Made by a program: the position numbers and the translations under genes. Of a stretch of DNA of 11,614 bases, positions 6,021 to 11,614 are shown piece by piece (the first letter of the stretch is position 1; each line of letters opens with the position of its first letter). This DNA comes from JAHDNZ01 sp036721855 (lineage in GTDB: Bacteria > Bacillota > DTU065): assembly GCA_036721855.1 (NCBI GenBank), contig DAIMKF010000047.1, positions 1 to 11,614 of the forward strand, written 5' to 3'. Below the pieces are notes generated by a model that made no database searches, was not told where the DNA came from, and worked only from the letters and a program-made list of their open reading frames with translations.

Positions 6021-6496
6021 ACTACCGCATCCTTTCTTTACATTCTCATTACACACTTCTTTTGCAAAATCCTTCAAGTGTTGCTAACAATACTAAAGGG
6101 CAGCTATTTACCGTTTTTCTTTTACAATCTATTCTTTCCTATTAATAAATTAAGTCAAAACAATATCCCTAGGTTAATACACTTAAATCATTGGAAAACG
6201 TTTATTTTAATCCCATTAACAAGTTGAATAAATGTTTAAAATATCTCCCATGAAACACAGCTACTTATCAAACATTTACAGCTTGTAAAAATGAGTAGCA
6301 CTCTTTTTTGAAGATGCATACCAGATTCTAGTATGTGGCCCTCTCCTAAGACAACAATCTTGGTCGGTTTTGCGAATAGTAGACAGACTATGTGCAATTA
6401 CAAAACTGGTTCTGCCACTTAATACACAATTTTCTGTTAGGGTGTCTACATAAGCTATAGTCTATTTTATTCATCCTCATTTATTTCATTATACAG
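6021..6496. other. Long intergenic region upstream of the alcohol dehydrogenase
   Basis: This 476-base AT-rich stretch holds no intact gene. Its right half (about 6276-6467) is a decayed ABC-transporter ATPase end. Its left half must contain the alcohol dehydrogenase promoter, because a strong terminator stands at 6497-6542. The best candidate I can see is TTGACT on the minus strand near 6150-6155, but no good -10 follows at the right distance, so I do not call it. A 9-bp inverted repeat, TAAATGTTT (6229-6237) and AAACATTTA (6270-6278), 32 bases apart, could be an operator or chance in AT-rich DNA. Confidence 0.6.
6276..6467 (-). pseudogene. Fossil C-terminal fragment of an ABC-transporter ATPase
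   Basis: The minus strand encodes, in order, the tail of an exporter-type ABC ATPase domain. VDTLTE (from 6449) matches the D-loop region SSVDTRTE. GRTSFVIAHSLSTIRKTD (6416-6363) is the H-loop segment with its histidine (usual form AHRLSTIRNAD). One extra base (C at 6362) shifts the frame, after which KIVVLGEGHILESGMH (6361-6314) continues the family sequence. A further frame change leads to KKSATHFYKL and a TAA stop at 6276-6278, matching the usual ...KGFYYKLY end. About eight or more residues appear deleted between VDTLTE and GRTSF, and the part upstream of the D-loop is garbled and cut off. Walker A, the signature motif and the membrane domain are absent. This is a dead remnant of a multidrug or lipid-type exporter (MsbA/MdlB-like). 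Confidence 0.82.
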
Positions 6497-6542
6497 AAAA
6501 ACCCTATAGGTGGACTTTTATTAGGTGTCCACTCTATAGGGT
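6497..6542 (-). terminator. Strong intrinsic terminator of the rsmD-coaD operon
   Basis: On the minus strand ACCCTATAGAGTGGAC pairs with GTCCACCTATAGGGT over 15 base pairs with one bulged base, an 11-base loop, and then TTTTTCTG. It begins eight bases after the stop codon of the coiled-coil gene. It is the clearest rho-independent terminator in the window and marks the end of the transcript that carries rsmD and coaD. Confidence 0.9.
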
Positions 6543-6550
6543 ATAGTTTA

Positions 6551-7009
6551 CTAGATTTCCTTTTTAAAACGTTTTAATTCTTCTCTGCCAGCTGTAGCAA
6601 GCTCAAGATTTTTTTGTAGGATCTCTTCCATCTCTAAAAATCTAGCATCTACCCATTCTAAAGTTGAATCAATATAATACTGTGCTTGTTTACGTGCTTG
6701 GTCAATTATTGTTGCAGCTTTTTCTTCTGCCATTTGTACATACTCACTTTCACTAAGAATATGCTCTTTTTGCATGGCTGTTTTTTCCAACTCTAAAGCT
6801 GCTTCTTTTTTAGCCCCAGCAATGATGTTGGCTTTATTTTCTAATATCTTTTCAGCTGCCTTAATCTCCGAAGGTAAACTTGTCCTGATAGAGTTGACTA
6901 ATTCCAGTATTTTTCCTTGTTCCATAACGACCATCTCTGTTAGAGGAAGCTTTTTTGCAGTCTGAATAGTTAGTACCAATTCATCTAAAAGATAATTAAG
7001 AGTTGGCAC
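6551..7009 (-). CDS. Small coiled-coil protein encoded next to coaD
   Basis: This 152-residue protein is soluble and largely alpha-helical. Residues 1-45 (LLDELVLTIQTAKKLPLTEM...LELVNSIRTSLPSEI) form an N-terminal module. Residues 48-115 are rich in Ala, Glu, Lys and Gln in heptad-like order, resembling the coiled coils of ATP synthase subunit b or DivIVA. A charged helix ends the chain. I remember similar proteins beside coaD in several clostridial genomes, often annotated as ATPase-like or DivIVA-like; no function is established to my knowledge. A scaffold or membrane-curvature role would be a guess. The start is a GTG with GGAGG about eight bases upstream, and the gene follows the coaD stop by only 12 bases, so it is cotranscribed. 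A strong terminator follows it. Confidence 0.82.
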   Translation of the reverse strand: MPTLNYLLDELVLTIQTAKKLPLTEMVVMEQGKILELVNSIRTSLPSEIKAAEKILENKANIIAGAKKEAALELEKTAMQKEHILSESEYVQMAEEKAATIIDQARKQAQYYIDSTLEWVDARFLEMEEILQKNLELATAGREELKRFKKEI

Positions 7010-7021
7010 CTTTTCCCCTCC

Positions 7022-7501
7022 TCAGGAGCTGTATTTTTCCTTCAACTTTTTAGCGACTGCACTTGGGACCATACAGCTTACTTCACCATGAAACGCAGCC
7101 ACTTCCTTAACCACACTAGAGCTCAGAAACGAGAACTCATTACTTGTCATCATATAAACTGTTTCCAGCTCAGGAGCTAATTTTCTATTAACTGAAGCAT
7201 GCATTAGTTCAAATTCAAAATCAGAGATAGCTCTAAGTCCTCTAACTATCGCACAGGCACCGCGTTGCCTGGCATAATCAACCAAAAGCCCGCTATACGA
7301 ATCAACTTCAACATTACTGAGGTGTTTGACAGATTCTTTTATCATGGCAACTCTTTCATCCATAGTAAAAAGAGGTTTTTTATTGGGATTTTGAAGCACT
7401 GCCACAATGACCTTATCAAATATCTGTGACGCTCTGGTAATGATATCTACATGACCATTTGTAAGTGGGTCAAAACTTCCCGGACAGATCGCGTTTTTCA
7501 T
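7022..7501 (-). CDS. coaD: Phosphopantetheine adenylyltransferase CoaD
   Basis: CoaD transfers AMP from ATP to 4'-phosphopantetheine, making dephospho-CoA, the penultimate step of coenzyme A synthesis in the cytoplasm. The protein has 159 residues, the usual length. It shows the nucleotidyltransferase motif CPGSFDPLTNGHVDII (residues 6-21, with the TNGH signature at 14-17), KPLFTMDERVAMI (42-54), VRGLRAISDFEFELMHASVN (86-105) and the ATP-contacting FLSSSVVKEVA (125-135). The ATG overlaps the rsmD stop codon by four bases (ATGA), so translation is probably coupled. GGAGG lies eight bases upstream. The rsmD-coaD pair is widely conserved in Firmicutes. Confidence 0.97.
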   Translation of the reverse strand: MKNAICPGSFDPLTNGHVDIITRASQIFDKVIVAVLQNPNKKPLFTMDERVAMIKESVKHLSNVEVDSYSGLLVDYARQRGACAIVRGLRAISDFEFELMHASVNRKLAPELETVYMMTSNEFSFLSSSVVKEVAAFHGEVSCMVPSAVAKKLKEKYSS

Positions 7502-8046
7502 AACTGATACCTCCGTCGATACAAAGAAATCACCGAGTCTCCATAGTTATAATGCTTTAATTCCTCTAATTTGTTTTGGTTAATTACTTCGCTTATACTA
7601 TGTTCCACTATAAATAAACCTCCCTCAACCATTAATGGTTCAACAAGCTCAGTGAGCTTTGAAGCAACCATTAAATGGTAGGGAGGATCAGCAAAAACAA
7701 GATCAAAAAGAAGACCTTTTTTATGGAGCTCATTGATGGCTCTAAAGACATCAAATGGGAGAATTACTGCTTCCTCACCTAAGCTAGCCAAATTTTCTTT
7801 AATCACTTGAACTAAATGGCGATCTTTTTCTACAGCAAAAAGGCTTTTGGCGCCGCGGCTTAACGCTTCAATACCTACAGCGCCTGTACCTGCATAGAGA
7901 TCTAAAAATGCTGCTTGTTTGATTTGAGGGGAAATAATGTTAAATAAAGATTCACGAACTCTATCTGATGTTGGTCTAGTTCTAGAAGAATCAGTTCTTG
8001 GTCCTTTAATAATCCTGCCTCCATATTTGCCACCAACTATACGCAT
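7498..8046 (-). CDS. rsmD: 16S rRNA (guanine966-N2)-methyltransferase RsmD
   Basis: RsmD methylates the N2 of guanine 966 (E. coli numbering) of 16S rRNA during assembly of the 30S subunit, using S-adenosylmethionine. The 182-residue protein begins with the family's MRIVGGKYGGR, has RPTSDRVRESLFNI (residues 24-37), the SAM-binding FLDLYAGTGAVGIEALSRGA (47-66) and the catalytic FADPPY (118-123), corresponding to the DPPY/NPPY motif of N-methyltransferases. Nothing is missing. The ATG has AAGGA ten bases upstream. The 130 bases before it contain a promoter-like sequence and a hairpin; the gene then runs straight into coaD with a 4-base overlap. Confidence 0.96.
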   Translation of the reverse strand: MRIVGGKYGGRIIKGPRTDSSRTRPTSDRVRESLFNIISPQIKQAAFLDLYAGTGAVGIEALSRGAKSLFAVEKDRHLVQVIKENLASLGEEAVILPFDVFRAINELHKKGLLFDLVFADPPYHLMVASKLTELVEPLMVEGGLFIVEHSISEVINQNKLEELKHYNYGDSVISLYRRRYQL

Positions 8047-8064
8047 TAAATCTCATTCCTTAAT

Positions 8065-8100
8065 CTGAAAACCCCCCTTTTAATTAGGGTGTTTTTTCAG
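8065..8100 (-). terminator. Hairpin in front of rsmD: terminator of degV or leader attenuator
   Basis: On the minus strand CTGAAAA-AACACCC pairs with GGGGGG-TTTTCAG across a short A/T loop, with a few internal mismatches. The GC part (ACCC with GGGG or GGGT) followed by TTTTC could stop transcription arriving from degV. A promoter-like sequence lies upstream of it (8116-8145), so transcripts starting there would also meet the hairpin. That leaves attenuation or a simple leaky terminator as options. Confidence 0.5.
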
Positions 8101-8115
8101 AGTTAACCTTCTTAA

Positions 8116-8145
8116 AATATATCTGCTAAGTTTACTCTCTGTTAA
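8116..8145 (-). promoter_or_regulatory. Putative sigma-A promoter of rsmD-coaD
   Basis: On the minus strand TTAACA (8140-8145) and TATATT (8116-8121) each match the consensus at five of six positions, with an 18-base spacer. It is in the 130-base gap between degV and rsmD, about 70 bases before the rsmD start. AT-rich DNA makes chance matches common, so this is tentative. Confidence 0.4.
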
Positions 8146-8176
8146 TTATAGAAAGAAATAAATATTTTAGTTTACC

Positions 8177-9031
8177 TTAAAGCTTGTAAGAAACGACCCC
8201 CAAAGTACCAGGTCCTGCATGTGAACCAATGATAGGTCCCATATCGGCTCTTATTATCTCAACTGCTTTGGGAAATACTTTTCTTAATTCTTTTTCCAAA
8301 GTAGCCGCTTCTTTTTTTGCATCCCCTTGGACAATACCCAAATGGATTTCTCCAGATAATGTATCCTCCATTTTTTCTACAGTAAACTCTATTAGACGTA
8401 AAAGTGCTTTTTTTCTGCTGCGTACCTTTTCGATTCCTGATACCATACCATTTTCAATCGATAAAATCGGTTTGATATTTAAAACTGTACCTAAGAAGGC
8501 ATTTGCTGTACCTATGCGACCATTTTTATGAAGATATTCTAGTGTTTCTACTGTAAAACAGACCTGAATACTTTGTTTTACTTTTTCAAGGTGTTTTTTT
8601 ATCTCTTCAAATGACGCTCCTTGTAAAGCTTGGCGAGCTATTTCAATAGCTTGCATACCATAATGAAGTGAGAGTCCTTCACTATCAATAACTTTTATAT
8701 TGTAATCCGGCAAAAGTGACTGTGCCATTATGGCTGATTGAATCGTCCCACTTGCTTTACCGGAAATATGGTAGCTAATAATAAGATCATCTGGAGTAGC
8801 TACTTGCTTGTAAATATCCAAAAATGCTCCCGGTGAAGGTTGAGATGTTTTAGGCATTATAGGTGAAGTTTTTAGCTTTTCATAAAAACCGTCGCTATCT
8901 AAATCTATTTGGTCTTTATAAATCTCCGAACCAAAATGGACATTTAGGGGGACCATGTGGATATCTAGCTCATTCCTTATACTTTTCGGAAGATCGGCAG
9001 TGCTATCTACAACGACGACTGTTTTTCCCAT
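8177..9031 (-). CDS. DegV family fatty-acid-binding protein (FakB-type)
   Basis: DegV proteins bind a fatty acid and present its carboxyl group to FakA for phosphorylation; the resulting acyl-phosphate enters phospholipid synthesis. The 284-residue protein has the family landmarks: VVDSTADLP (residues 7-15), KTSQPSPGAF (61-70), YHISGKASGTIQSA (87-100), VIDS (114-117), the NGRIGTANAFLGTVLNIKPIL region, and a C-terminal HAGPGTLGV (271-279). It follows fakA by 29 bases, so it is very likely the cognate FakB. The acyl-chain preference cannot be read from sequence. The ATG is preceded by GGAGG at 13 bases, longer than usual, with no better in-frame start nearby. Clostridial genomes often carry several DegV paralogues, so a separate copy could share the job. 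Confidence 0.92.
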   Translation of the reverse strand: MGKTVVVVDSTADLPKSIRNELDIHMVPLNVHFGSEIYKDQIDLDSDGFYEKLKTSPIMPKTSQPSPGAFLDIYKQVATPDDLIISYHISGKASGTIQSAIMAQSLLPDYNIKVIDSEGLSLHYGMQAIEIARQALQGASFEEIKKHLEKVKQSIQVCFTVETLEYLHKNGRIGTANAFLGTVLNIKPILSIENGMVSGIEKVRSRKKALLRLIEFTVEKMEDTLSGEIHLGIVQGDAKKEAATLEKELRKVFPKAVEIIRADMGPIIGSHAGPGTLGVVSYKL

Positions 9032-9060
9032 AACTAGTGCGAATCCTCCTCTCTGAGAGT

Positions 9061-10719
9061 CTATTCAACCGATATAAGATAATAATAAAGTGGTTGATTC
9101 CCTAAGTAGGCTTCAATTTCTAGATCGGGGTATTGCTTTTCTAATTCTCCCATAAGAAGCATAGCTTCTTCCTCTGAGACATCAGCACCGTAATAAAGGG
9201 TGAGAATAGTTGATCTTTCATCAACTATTTTGCTGACAAGTTCTTTTACAACCTCATTTACATCTTGGCCTACAGCTTGAATCTTACCCTCAAAAAGCCC
9301 TATTATATCTTGCTGTCCAATTTGGATACCGTTCATTGTTGTATCTCGAACCGCAAAGGTAACTTCACCTGTTTTAACATCCTTGAGAGCAAGTGACATA
9401 TTTTGAAAGTTTTCGTCACTATTTAAATCCGGGTCATACGAAAGCAGAGCTTTAATACCTTGGGGAATGCTTTTGCTTTCGACGACATACACAGTTTTAT
9501 CGGTAATATCCGGAACTTGCTTTGCAGTAGCTATTATATTTTTATTATTCGGAAGAATAATAATAGATTTAGCCGGACAGTCTTCTACTGCTTCAAGAAT
9601 ATTTGCAGTTGATGGATTCATAGTCTGCCCACCCGAGACAATACGATCTGCCCCTAGCGAATTCATAATATTAGAAATACCATCACCGGCAGCAATAGCC
9701 ACAATTCCGATTTCTTGTTCTACTTCAGCTTTTTGAGCGGATTTAAAAGCTACTGCTCCAAGCTCGGTATTCCAACTCGCTTTGCCACTAGAAACAGCTT
9801 CCTTATTTTGTTCAACCATATTTTCAATCTTAATTTTAAAAAGTTCGCCATAATTAACTGCTTTTTCTAAGGCCAGACCAGGATTGTTAGTGTGGACATG
9901 GACTTTTACCAAATCTCCATCACCGACAACAATTAAGCTATCCCCTAAATTAAGAAGATAATCGCGTAAATTGTCTTGAGGAATGTTGTTACCTTGAATA
10001 ATAAACTCTGTACAGTAACGAAACTTGATACTTTCATCGCTTAACACACCCGCAAAGGCTGATTTTTGATCGGGTTTTGTTTCTTCTAGTGTAGTTAGAT
10101 CTCCATCCAAATATTTAAGTGCGCCCTCCCAGATAACAAAATAGCCTGCACCACCTGCATCAACTACTCCAGCTTCTTTCAAAACAGGAAGCATATTTGG
10201 TGTATTATCAAGCGAAACTCTGGCTGCCGTCAAAAACCTCTTTAAGACATAATAAGCGTCATTTTTTTCTCTTGCTGCACGTAAAGAAGCTTCACCGGCT
10301 TCTCTGGCAACGGTTAAAATAGTTCCTTCAACCGGTTTGATAACAGCCCGATAAGCCATTTTAGAGGCTCCGCTGAAACATTTGGCCAGTGAAACACCAT
10401 CTAATGTTTCTTTGGCATCTGCTTCTTGAGCAAATCCTCTGAGAAGTTGGGACAAAATAACACCAGAGTTGCCCCTAGCTCCCATTAATGCTCCTCTTGC
10501 CAGAGCCTGAGCTAAATCTCCTACTTTATTTGAGCCTACTTTATCTAACTCAGCTATGGCAGATTGAAAAGTAAGGGACATGTTTGTCCCTGTATCACCG
10601 TCTGGGACGGGAAATACATTCAAGGAATCTACTCTCTCTTTATTATCAGCAAGATAGGAGGATGCAGCGGCCATAATTTGCCTAAATGCATTCCCGTCTA
10701 TTTTGTTTATATTAGCCAT
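9061..10719 (-). CDS. fakA: Fatty acid kinase catalytic subunit FakA (DAK2/YloV family)
   Basis: FakA phosphorylates FakB-bound fatty acids with ATP. The 552-residue protein has the expected order. A DAK2 (DhaL-like) kinase domain spans about residues 1-205, with the metal/ATP motif NVFPVPDGDTGTNMSL (34-49), ARGALMGARGNSGVILSQLL (74-93), KPVEGTILTV (128-137) and GVVDAGGAGY (184-193). A middle domain includes RYCTEFII and DGDLVKVHVHTNNPG. A C-terminal domain carries SGGQTMNPST and ILPNNKNI. The length is typical and no motif is damaged. It follows yloU by 16 bases, with AGGAGG overlapping the yloU stop codon about 12 bases before the ATG, and precedes the FakB-type gene, so kinase and binding protein are made together. 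Older annotations call this family dihydroxyacetone kinase-like; the DhaK substrate domain is absent. Confidence 0.94.
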   Translation of the reverse strand: MANINKIDGNAFRQIMAAASSYLADNKERVDSLNVFPVPDGDTGTNMSLTFQSAIAELDKVGSNKVGDLAQALARGALMGARGNSGVILSQLLRGFAQEADAKETLDGVSLAKCFSGASKMAYRAVIKPVEGTILTVAREAGEASLRAAREKNDAYYVLKRFLTAARVSLDNTPNMLPVLKEAGVVDAGGAGYFVIWEGALKYLDGDLTTLEETKPDQKSAFAGVLSDESIKFRYCTEFIIQGNNIPQDNLRDYLLNLGDSLIVVGDGDLVKVHVHTNNPGLALEKAVNYGELFKIKIENMVEQNKEAVSSGKASWNTELGAVAFKSAQKAEVEQEIGIVAIAAGDGISNIMNSLGADRIVSGGQTMNPSTANILEAVEDCPAKSIIILPNNKNIIATAKQVPDITDKTVYVVESKSIPQGIKALLSYDPDLNSDENFQNMSLALKDVKTGEVTFAVRDTTMNGIQIGQQDIIGLFEGKIQAVGQDVNEVVKELVSKIVDERSTILTLYYGADVSEEEAMLLMGELEKQYPDLEIEAYLGNQPLYYYLISVE

Positions 10720-10735
10720 ACCGAAAACAAACCTC

Positions 10736-11119
10736 CTATAATACCACAGGGTACTGTGTAGAATCTTTGGTCACGCGCACCCCCTGTACATGGACATTCA
10801 CTTCTCGTACTGGTATGCTGACATTTCTCTCTAGAGAGTATTTTACTCTTTCCATTACATTGTGCGCAACTTCATTGATTTTGACACCATACTCTACTTG
10901 CATATAGATATTTACTATGATCTCGTTATTTTCAATATCAACATCAATCCCTTTGTCCATTGAATCCCAACCAAACAGTTCGGCTATACCATCTTGAATG
11001 TTACGTGAAGCCATACCAACAACACCATAACACTCAATAGCCGCTGCACCCGCAAGACTAGCAATAACATTGTCTGAGATGTTGATTCGACCAAGTGCAT
11101 TTTTGATAACCTCGGGCAT
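10736..11119 (-). CDS. yloU: Asp23/Gls24 family envelope stress protein YloU
   Basis: This 127-residue protein belongs to the Asp23/Gls24 (DUF322) family. The hallmarks are the N-terminal INISDNVIASLAGAAAIECYGVVGM (residues 12-36), a central beta segment IVNIYMQVEYGVKINEVAHNV and the C-terminal VREVNVHVQGVRV. Staphylococcal Asp23 is a membrane-associated, envelope-stress protein; many Firmicutes carry a copy directly in front of fakA, as here. The exact function is unresolved, but the constant pairing with fatty acid kinase suggests a link to membrane lipid state. The ATG has GGGAGGG seven bases upstream. It is the first gene of the operon, about 90 bases after a strong sigma-A promoter. Confidence 0.93.
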   Translation of the reverse strand: MPEVIKNALGRINISDNVIASLAGAAAIECYGVVGMASRNIQDGIAELFGWDSMDKGIDVDIENNEIIVNIYMQVEYGVKINEVAHNVMERVKYSLERNVSIPVREVNVHVQGVRVTKDSTQYPVVL

Positions 11120-11211
11120 TAATTTTCCCTCCCTGCTTAGGACATAATGGAATTATTCTCTAATTTCCTTAAGAATCCTTCTCTAAGTTTAATACCACGT
11201 GCTAATTCAGT

Positions 11212-11240
11212 ATTATATCACGAGAGATTAGTTTGAACAA
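11212..11240 (-). promoter_or_regulatory. Strong sigma-A promoter of the yloU-fakA-degV operon
   Basis: On the minus strand TTGTTC (11235-11240) and a perfect TATAAT (11212-11217) are separated by 17 bases, with TGA directly before the -10 (extended -10). Transcription would start near 11205, giving a leader of about 85 bases before yloU. This is among the best-matched promoters in the window. Confidence 0.8.
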
Positions 11241-11536
11241 TTCTTGAAAATATGCCTTGGGTCTTAGTAAAATAACAAACAGAAACCAGCCTTTGAACTA
11301 TCAATACACTCAACTCTCTTACTTAGAGTTTATTCATTTTTTCGCTAAAAAATCATTAGCATTTTTTAGTTTTTAGAGACCTATATGTAGTTTTAGGGTG
11401 GTTTTAGAGTACTATAACTATCTCCTTTATATCTCATGCAAAGCCTTTATTCTAAATAATGTGCATAAAAATATCGCCTTTAGAGGATAAAACTCTAATA
11501 GCCAGGGGCTTTACCCCCAAATTTAATCGTGTTTTA

Positions 11537-11565
11537 ACTACAAAAAACTGCTAAAAAACTGTCAA
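11537..11565 (-). promoter_or_regulatory. Possible second upstream promoter
   Basis: On the minus strand a perfect TTGACA (11560-11565) is followed after 17 bases by TGTAGT (11537-11542), a four-of-six match to the -10. If active it would make a long leader or a separate small RNA of about 300 bases through the hairpin-rich region ahead of yloU. It may instead be an outward promoter-like sequence of a mobile-element end. Confidence 0.35.
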
Positions 11566-11614
11566 TATTCTTTGAAAATGTCACCTAGACGGTATAGGTT
11601 TTATTCAGTAAAAA

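Larger units (their letters stand above)
11120..11614. other. Gene-free, AT-rich region upstream of yloU
   Basis: No coding sequence is visible in these 495 bases on either strand. The left third holds the yloU promoter and leader. The rest has several inverted repeats: AACTCT/AGAGTT (near 11310-11330), CTAAAAAAT/ATTTTTTAG (11345-11369), ATGCA/TGCAT with inner TTATT/AATAA (11436-11466) and GGGG/CCCC with loop CTTTAC (near 11506-11519). A tandem 11-mer, AAAAAACTGCT then AAAAAACTGTC, lies at about 11542-11563. The right end (11560-11590) reads on the minus strand GTGACATTTTC...ATTGACAG, which recalls insertion-sequence ends. The ribosomal gene rpmB, often beside yloU in Bacillus, is not here. 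Confidence 0.6.

Noticed and set aside
6193..6206. cre-like sequence (GGAAAACGTTTATT) upstream of the alcohol dehydrogenase, a possible CcpA site
   Set aside because: It matches only about 8 of the 11 fixed positions, the palindrome ends are wrong, and it is about 170 bases from the gene in AT-rich DNA.
6229..6278. 9-bp inverted repeat TAAATGTTT/AAACATTTA with 32-base spacing
   Set aside because: It is AT-only apart from one G-C pair per arm and overlaps the end of the ABC fossil; chance is a good explanation.
11345..11369. CTAAAAAAT-CATTAGC-ATTTTTTAG hairpin as a terminator
   Set aside because: There is no adjacent gene that ends here on either strand, and the stem is almost entirely A-T.
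11436..11530. Possible c-di-GMP, fluoride or similar riboswitch in the hairpin-rich spacer
   Set aside because: None of the conserved core motifs of these RNAs that I can recall is present in the right order.
1..11614. CRISPR array, complete insertion sequence, toxin-antitoxin pair or defence cassette
   Set aside because: I see no regularly spaced repeats, no transposase gene and no paired small genes of that kind anywhere in the window.

Overview
This window looks like a chromosomal segment of a spore-forming, low-GC Firmicute, most likely a clostridial lineage such as Peptococcaceae or a relative. The reasons are AT-rich DNA, strong AGGAGG-type ribosome binding sites, two sporulation genes (yunB, ylbJ), the yloU-fakA-degV cluster, and an rsmD-coaD-coiled-coil cluster of the kind I remember from clostridial genomes. 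The genus assignment is inference. Every protein gene is on the minus strand, so transcription runs from the right edge towards the left edge.

Right part (11614 to about 6497). A 495-base stretch without a gene ends in a very good sigma-A promoter (TTGTTC-N17-TATAAT, extended -10). It drives yloU (Asp23/Gls24 family), fakA (DAK2 fatty acid kinase) and a DegV/FakB fatty-acid-binding protein. FakA and FakB together form the fatty acid kinase that phosphorylates exogenous fatty acids for phospholipid synthesis. After a 130-base gap with its own promoter-like sequence and a hairpin come rsmD (16S rRNA methyltransferase), coaD (4-nt ATGA overlap) and a small coiled-coil protein. This run ends at a strong intrinsic terminator (6497-6542).

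Middle part (6496 to about 4030). This block looks inserted or rearranged. Next to the terminator lies a fossil of the C-terminal end of an ABC-transporter ATPase, with frameshifts and a deletion. It is followed by an iron-containing alcohol dehydrogenase and an unrecognised 230-residue protein. In Bacillus-type gene order ylbJ follows coaD closely, so these genes interrupt a conserved neighbourhood.

Left part (4029 to 1). ylbJ has a plausible sigma-E promoter. It is followed by a TVP38/TMEM64 (VTT-domain) membrane protein with its own sigma-A promoter, mnmA (tRNA 2-thiouridylase) and yunB. A terminator-like hairpin sits only 18 bases before the mnmA start. A 10-bp hairpin buries the yunB ribosome binding site. 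After yunB there is a strong sigma-A promoter and a leader with the TTGAAAACTGAAC motif typical of Firmicute rRNA operons, so an rRNA operon on the minus strand probably begins just beyond the left edge.

I did not find a wholly new multi-gene system. The most distinctive signals are the ABC-transporter fossil, the RNA hairpins in front of yunB, mnmA and rsmD, and the unknown 230-residue gene.
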